DNA of 36,800 nucleotides from SIG607 sp045646245. Its GTDB lineage: Bacteria > Bacillota > Clostridia > Oscillospirales > Acutalibacteraceae. The stretch covers positions 1 to 36,800 of the forward strand of contig JAZRKJ010000043.1 of NCBI GenBank assembly GCA_045646245.1. The letters are read 5' to 3'. Below are positions 33,351 through 36,800 of this stretch, piece by piece; the stretch's first letter is position 1, and each line of letters opens with the position of its first letter. The notes under the pieces are model-generated. The model saw only the letters and a list, made by a program, of their open reading frames with translations, had not been told where the DNA came from and made no database searches. Both the position numbers and the translations under genes were made by a program.

Positions 33351-33752
33351 TTATTTTACAGTTTCATACGGCCAGTCGATGATACCGCCGAATTCTTTTA
33401 CGTTGGTGTAGCCAAGCTTAACAAGCTCTTCGGAGGCAATTTTACTTCTTCTACCGCTGCGGCAGTAGACGAGGATAAGTTGCTCTTTGTCGGGCAGTTC
33501 TTTTTCTGCTCTGTTTGCTATTACATATTCGGGGATTAAAATTGCGTTTTCGATATGTCCCTCAGCAAATTCTTCTTCGGTGCGGGCATCTATGATAACA
33601 TAGTCCTTTTCTGTGTCCATAATGGTTTTGGCTTGTTCGGCGGTAATCTGTTCGTAGGTACAAGTTTTTCCGTTTTCAGCGCTGCAAGCGGTCATTCCAA
33701 ACAATGAGAGTGATATTAAAAGCATTATAATCATTCCTTTAATTTTTTTCAT
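33351..33752 (-). CDS. Rhodanese-domain lipoprotein
   Basis: 133 aa. A lipoprotein signal (MKKIKGMIIMLLISLSLFGMTAC, lipidated Cys23) is followed by one rhodanese domain: ITAEQAKTIMDTEKDYVIIDARTEEEFAEGHIENAI. The active-site loop is VYCRSGRRS with Cys97. It would carry sulfur as a persulfide on the outer face of the membrane; the partner is unknown. GGAG stands 8 bases before the ATG. It lies 45 bp after the esterase gene with no terminator between, so it may be the last gene of the flavodoxin-OhrR-esterase operon. Confidence 0.88.
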   Translation of the reverse strand: MKKIKGMIIMLLISLSLFGMTACSAENGKTCTYEQITAEQAKTIMDTEKDYVIIDARTEEEFAEGHIENAILIPEYVIANRAEKELPDKEQLILVYCRSGRRSKIASEELVKLGYTNVKEFGGIIDWPYETVK

Positions 33753-33797
33753 AGTATTTGCTCCGTCTTATTTTTTGCAAATTATTTATCCGTTTTT

Positions 33798-34727
33798 CTA
33801 TATCTGAGTAAAAATCTTTTTCATAAACTTAATCCTCGCCTCAAGTGCCGCCTTTGTGGTCTTCGCTTTTTGCACAATGTCAAAGCCGTGCATCGTGCCT
33901 TTGGTTTCGTTGAGTGTGACCTCTATCCCTGCATCACGGAGCTTTTCGGCGTACAGAATACCGTCATCGTGGAGGCAATCAAACTCCGCCGTTTCGATAT
34001 AGGCGGGCGGCAAGTCCTCAAAGTTCTCGGCTTCTACAGGCGAATAGTAGACGTAGTCGGGACGGCTGCGTTCCGCCTTTGTCACAGGTGCGATTTTACC
34101 CGACAGCGTAGAATTCCACATAGGCGTGTGGGTATATTTCTTGCAGGACTCACTGTTGTTGCGGGCATCAAGATAAGGATACGGAAGCATCTGAAAGACA
34201 AATTTCACGGGATGCTGTCTGTCTCTTGCCATCATACAAACACCCACCGCAAGGGTCGAGCCTGCGCTATCGCCGCCGATACCGAAGCGTGCGGTATCGA
34301 TGCCGAGAATATCGGCATTATCGTATGCCCAGCACATAGCCGCATAACAGTCCTCAAAAAATACAGGGTGCGGATGCTCGGGAGCAAGGCGGTAATTGAC
34401 GAACACGACCTTGCACCCAACCTCTTTGGCGTATCTCATAGCGTTTTTATAGTGGTAGCCTGTCGCCGCCAGCACGAACCCGCCGCCGTGAAGATATATC
34501 AGACACGGAGCGTTTTCCATAACGGATTTTGGGGACATCAAAAAGCACTCAATTTTTTCACCGTCGTAGCTTTCAATCTCGTGACGGCTCACATCCAGCT
34601 CCTTGTCCTTAAATATATATTTCGGCGTTTTCATATGCGGCACAGCCATTTTGAGAAACTTCTCACTGATGGGCGGCGTAAAGCACGAAAACGGAAAGAA
34701 TTCTCTTTTGATTTTGTATTTTGCCAT
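33798..34727 (-). CDS. Alpha/beta hydrolase of the HSL (family IV) esterase type
   Basis: 309 aa without a signal peptide. The oxyanion motif HGGG is at 80-83 (YLHGGGFVLA), the nucleophile is Ser154 in GGDSAGSTLA, the acid Asp250 in TAEFDCLHDDG and the base His280 in TMHGFD. This is the complete hormone-sensitive-lipase-like catalytic triad. It should hydrolyse short acyl esters; the physiological substrate is unknown. It starts 4 bp after the OhrR-like gene and belongs to the same operon. Codon choice looks more GC-rich than in the genes to the left, hinting at separate origin. Confidence 0.9.
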   Translation of the reverse strand: MAKYKIKREFFPFSCFTPPISEKFLKMAVPHMKTPKYIFKDKELDVSRHEIESYDGEKIECFLMSPKSVMENAPCLIYLHGGGFVLAATGYHYKNAMRYAKEVGCKVVFVNYRLAPEHPHPVFFEDCYAAMCWAYDNADILGIDTARFGIGGDSAGSTLAVGVCMMARDRQHPVKFVFQMLPYPYLDARNNSESCKKYTHTPMWNSTLSGKIAPVTKAERSRPDYVYYSPVEAENFEDLPPAYIETAEFDCLHDDGILYAEKLRDAGIEVTLNETKGTMHGFDIVQKAKTTKAALEARIKFMKKIFTQI

Positions 34728-34731
34728 AGGC

Positions 34732-35169
34732 TTATCTCTCCCCTGCGCCCAGCACCTTATACAATAGTACGTAAAGCTGAAGTGCTTCTTCGCCGCTTAG
34801 TCCTACGCATCCGGCAACCTTGGCAGGGATTTCCACTGCCTTTTTCTTTAGCTCTTCGCCGCTGTCGGTAAGAAAGACACTAACCGAGCGTTCATCGGTG
34901 GTGCTCCGTTTGCGAACAACATAGCCCTTTGCTTCAAGGCTTTTAAGTACGGGCGTCATTGTTCCGGAATCGAGAAACAGTTTTTCACCAAGAGCTTTTA
35001 CAGTAATTTCCTTTTGCTCCCACATTACCATCATTGCGATATACTGCGTATAGGTAAGGCCGATAGCATCAAGGTACGGTCGATATCTTTTTACCACCTC
35101 ACGCGAGGCGGCATAAAGCGGAAAGCATAACTGATTTTCAAGTTTTAATGCTTCATATTTTTTATCCAT
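34732..35169 (-). CDS. MarR-family regulator of the OhrR/redox-sensing type
   Basis: 145 aa with a winged helix-turn-helix: YTQYIAMMVMWEQKEITVKA, LGEKLFLDSGTMTPVLKSLE and the wing KRSTTDERSVSVFLTD. The N-terminus LENQLCFPLYAASREVVKRY has Cys15 at the position of the peroxide-sensing Cys in OhrR, and a Tyr follows soon after. A thiol-oxidation switch that releases repression is therefore likely. A perfect 22-bp palindrome overlaps the operon promoter and is the obvious operator. It lies 3 bp after the flavodoxin gene and 4 bp before the esterase gene. Confidence 0.9.
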   Translation of the reverse strand: MDKKYEALKLENQLCFPLYAASREVVKRYRPYLDAIGLTYTQYIAMMVMWEQKEITVKALGEKLFLDSGTMTPVLKSLEAKGYVVRKRSTTDERSVSVFLTDSGEELKKKAVEIPAKVAGCVGLSGEEALQLYVLLYKVLGAGER

Positions 35170-35172
35170 AGT

Positions 35173-35589
35173 TTAGCCCTCTTGATCCATAACGCTCTTT
35201 GCAAAGGCAGAAACGTCCGCAAGGTCTTTTTCGTTTGGTCTGCCTTTGTGAATTTTTGCAAACTCGCCACGGCAATGGAATTCTTCATCCGCTACGGTGA
35301 TGCCAACAGTATCAGCAACCTTTTTAACGGGCTTTTTCATTGATTTCATCATAGCCGACGTGCCGATGCAAACGATTTTACCGATATTATCCTTATTTTC
35401 GATAATAAACTTCTTTACCGCCTCATCCACGTCAAAGGCATAATAAGAACAACCGAGGAACAGAACATCTACTTTCTCGTTAAGCGGACAAGAAATATCT
35501 TTTGATTCGACGGATACAGCCGAAGCCACTGCATCCGCTAATTTTTTAGTATTTCCCGAACGGGTATAGTATCTAACAGCAACAGTCAT
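35173..35589 (-). CDS. Flavodoxin-like protein
   Basis: 138 aa with the flavodoxin fold. The FMN phosphate-binding loop is YYTRSGNTKKLADA near the N-terminus, then VDVLFLGCSYYAFDVDEAV and IGKIVCIGTSAMMKS for the flavin-side loops. It should bind FMN and carry electrons, or act as a small reductase. The start at 35589 is chosen because AAGGAG lies 9 bases upstream and the residues before it overlap a promoter. First full gene of the operon. Confidence 0.87.
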   Translation of the reverse strand: MTVAVRYYTRSGNTKKLADAVASAVSVESKDISCPLNEKVDVLFLGCSYYAFDVDEAVKKFIIENKDNIGKIVCIGTSAMMKSMKKPVKKVADTVGITVADEEFHCRGEFAKIHKGRPNEKDLADVSAFAKSVMDQEG

Positions 35590-35620
35590 ATTCGTTTTCT
35601 CCTTACGCTGATTTGCTTGC

Positions 35621-35649
35621 ATTATACGCTTTTCTCACGGCAATTGCAA
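35621..35649 (-). promoter_or_regulatory. Candidate second promoter upstream of the flavodoxin gene
   Basis: Minus strand TTGCAA (35644-35649), 17 bp, TATAAT (35621-35626), about 32 bp before the flavodoxin ATG. Confidence 0.55.
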
Positions 35650-35699
35650 GTTGGTCGGTGCAAGAGGTCGGTCTTCTTAACAACGCCCGACAGCATCAT
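35622..35699 (-). CDS. Possible small leader ORF (25 aa)
   Basis: ATG 35699 follows GGAGG by 9 bases and lies downstream of the consensus promoter and operator. It encodes MMLSGVVKKTDLLHRPTCNC then REKSV and a TAA inside the -10 of the next promoter. No homology recognised. It could be a leader peptide, a degraded gene start, or chance. Confidence 0.25.
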   Translation of the reverse strand: MMLSGVVKKTDLLHRPTCNCREKSV

Positions 35700-35730
35700 T
35701 CCCATAAACCTCCAAAAATACTTTTACTCG

Positions 35731-35752
35731 ATTTAATTGAATTCAATTAAAT
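35731..35752 (-). promoter_or_regulatory. Perfect 22-bp palindromic operator
   Basis: ATTTAATTGAA followed immediately by its exact complement TTCAATTAAAT, touching the -10 box of the flavodoxin-operon promoter. The AATT-rich symmetric form fits MarR/OhrR operators, and such a regulator is encoded two genes downstream. Confidence 0.7.
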
Positions 35753-35779
35753 TATAACATGGCACAATTTTACTGTCAA
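35751..35779 (-). promoter_or_regulatory. Consensus promoter of the flavodoxin-OhrR-esterase operon
   Basis: Minus strand TTGACA (35774-35779), 17 bp, TATAAT (35751-35756): a full consensus sigma-A promoter, as expected for a gene set held down by a repressor. Confidence 0.8.
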
Positions 35780-35861
35780 TAGTATAGGATATGTTTAACT
35801 GTTTATTCACAATTATCAGAGTTATGGCTTTGACTAACCTTTGCATATTACCATAAGTAAT

Positions 35862-35936
35862 ATGGCATCCAAGCAACGCGCAAAGGTGGTTTATGAAAAT
35901 CTTTACCGCCAGATTGACGATAAAAAGGTGCGCTAG
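35862..35936 (+). pseudogene. Short remnant resembling manganese catalase / CotJC
   Basis: The frame reads MASKQRAKVVYENLYRQIDD then KKVR and a stop. This resembles the helix of manganese-catalase/spore-coat CotJC proteins around an E/Q-x-A-R-x-x-Y-E-x-L pattern followed by D-D-P-x-V. Nothing else of that gene is visible on either side. It is probably a decayed fragment; the match is short and from memory of the family. Confidence 0.35.
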
Positions 35937-35962
35937 ACTATCTGTGTTATTTATGATATACT
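35934..35962 (+). promoter_or_regulatory. Candidate promoter of the two-TM protein gene
   Basis: TAGACT (35934-35939), 17 bp, TATACT (35957-35962), about 22 bp before the start codon. Confidence 0.5.
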
Positions 35963-35984
35963 AATGTAAAGCAGGAGGAAAGTT

Positions 35985-36524
35985 ATGAAAAACACAATTT
36001 TCACCAAAATTATTGAGCAAAGCGAATTAGAAATAAAAACCGATTGTAAAACTGCCATTGAGAGGTTAAAAGCCCAACAAGGCATTTGCCGTGAAACCGA
36101 CAGCCGTCAGGTAACGTTAGAGTTTTTGTGTCACGACGATGGCAGAATATGCGTCTGCAATTACAGCCGTAACAAGCCACGGCGTGACCCGAACCGTCTT
36201 TACAGCGTTATAGGTCAGGTTACCGAAGAAAACGGAAAAACGAAGGTTAAAATTTATTCTCTTTTCAACAGAACAAATTACATATTATCAGCCGTTGCCG
36301 CAATACTGTATATGGTAGTGTTTGCGCTTTATTTTGTCACTGCATATAAAGCAGGCATTGTACCCGGCACAAAGGATTTATATCTTTTAATTTTTTCTGT
36401 TTTTGCCATATTACTTTATCCGCTCAGGTTCCGAAAACAAGAACGCGACAAGGCAAACGATTTATACATTATGAAGCAAGAAATTATAAAACGTGTCAAC
36501 GCTATTGATAAATGGGATAAATAA
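35985..36524 (+). CDS. Uncharacterised two-transmembrane protein
   Basis: 179 aa of no family I recognise. Residues 1-95 are soluble, with a compact beta-rich look (RQVTLEFLCHDDGRICVCNY, YSVIGQVTEENGKTKVKIYS). Two hydrophobic helices follow at about 98-120 (YILSAVAAILYMVVFALYFV) and 129-146 (DLYLLIFSVFAILLYPL). A charged tail (RFRKQERDKANDLYIMKQEI) ends the protein, so both termini probably face the cytoplasm. GGAGG lies 7 bases before the ATG. It stands alone with its own promoter, in a region of gene remnants. Confidence 0.75.
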   Translation: MKNTIFTKIIEQSELEIKTDCKTAIERLKAQQGICRETDSRQVTLEFLCHDDGRICVCNYSRNKPRRDPNRLYSVIGQVTEENGKTKVKIYSLFNRTNYILSAVAAILYMVVFALYFVTAYKAGIVPGTKDLYLLIFSVFAILLYPLRFRKQERDKANDLYIMKQEIIKRVNAIDKWDK

Positions 36525-36661
36525 AATTAAAATGCTGACGTACGTTTATACCGACTTTACAACCTCTTTTCCGAAGTTGTTCAAAAATCGGTTTGCAAAT
36601 TCAAGTTTGTTTAATTTTATCTTCTAAGGGTGAAAGGCTTGAATAAAAGAAAGCATAGGAA

Positions 36662-36800
36662 AATCATAACCACCGGTAAACCGGTGGTATGCTCCACCCC
36701 TATAAGGGGTGACTACTGGCTTAGCCCCTAAAAGGGGCACTGAAAGTTTAGCAACGCATTACAATCTCGGGCAGCCGCTCACGTGCGGCTGTCTTTTTTT
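36662..36800 (+). mobile_element. Probable 5' end of an IS200/IS605-type element (partial)
   Basis: A string of hairpins without ORF: ACCACCGG/CCGGTGGT (36669-36688), CACCCC/GGGGTG (36695-36711), GCCCC/GGGGC (36724-36738), and a terminal stem CAGCCGC/GCGGCTG with a T run (36772-36800). Compact subterminal hairpins and an internal terminator ahead of tnpA are typical of IS200-type single-strand transposons. The first arm shares 13 bases with the hairpin at 9976. The transposase would lie beyond the window, so the call rests on structure only. Confidence 0.4.
36771..36800 (+). terminator. Terminator-like hairpin at the right edge
   Basis: CAGCCGC (36772-36778) and GCGGCTG (36785-36791) form a stem followed by TCTTTTTTT up to the window end. 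Confidence 0.7.

Overview
The window reads as chromosomal DNA from an endospore-forming, low-to-moderate GC clostridium, most likely a gut or plant-fibre-associated member of the Oscillospiraceae/Ruminococcaceae. Reasons: a spoIIA operon and a SpoVAD homologue, a PolC-type replicase, the Firmicutes order pyrH-frr-uppS-cdsA-dxr-rseP-ispG-polC, strong AGGAGG ribosome sites, consensus TTGACA/TATAAT promoters, and carbohydrate-active enzymes plus a dockerin-tailed leucine-rich-repeat protein. The genus is inferred from gene content only.

Layout. (1) 1-220: two nearly identical strong promoters pointing left with a boxA-like leader, probably serving an rRNA operon that starts beyond the left edge. 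(2) 221-1680: spoIIAA-spoIIAB-sigF, the forespore sigma-F switch. (3) 1788-9880: a C39-like lipoprotein, valS, and a divergent parE-parC pair whose promoter carries a 26-bp near-palindrome. (4) 10071-14076: a GH2 beta-mannosidase-like enzyme (+) facing a BspA-type LRR protein with a C-terminal dockerin (-). (5) 14257-15465: an M23 murein hydrolase whose promoter overlaps a WalR-like box. (6) 15594-25517: one long leftward operon for UMP kinase, ribosome recycling, undecaprenyl-PP and CDP-diacylglycerol synthesis, the DXP pathway (dxr, ispG), a site-2 protease, and a PolC that lacks the usual inserted 3'-5' exonuclease domain. (7) 25624-31249: a GNAT acetyltransferase, a manA-rhamnosidase operon, and a divergent GH63/MGH1-like glycosidase gene broken by one frameshift. 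(8) 31289-32296: a solitary spoVAD.

(9) 32494 to the right end looks like accessory DNA. It holds an SLOG-family pseudogene (internal stop plus frameshift), a small XRE regulator preceded by two CCATATATGG sites 20 bp apart, an operon of flavodoxin, OhrR/MarR-type regulator, HSL-type esterase and rhodanese lipoprotein under a consensus promoter with a perfect 22-bp palindromic operator, a short manganese-catalase/CotJC-like remnant, an unknown two-TM protein, and a string of hairpins resembling the start of an IS200/IS605-type element.

The most notable observations are the exonuclease-less PolC, the duplicated promoters whose first -35 lies inside sigF, the palindromic operators, and the decaying genes on the right. 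I did not find a clearly new multi-gene system; the best candidate for an undescribed unit is the redox-style flavodoxin-OhrR-esterase-rhodanese operon.
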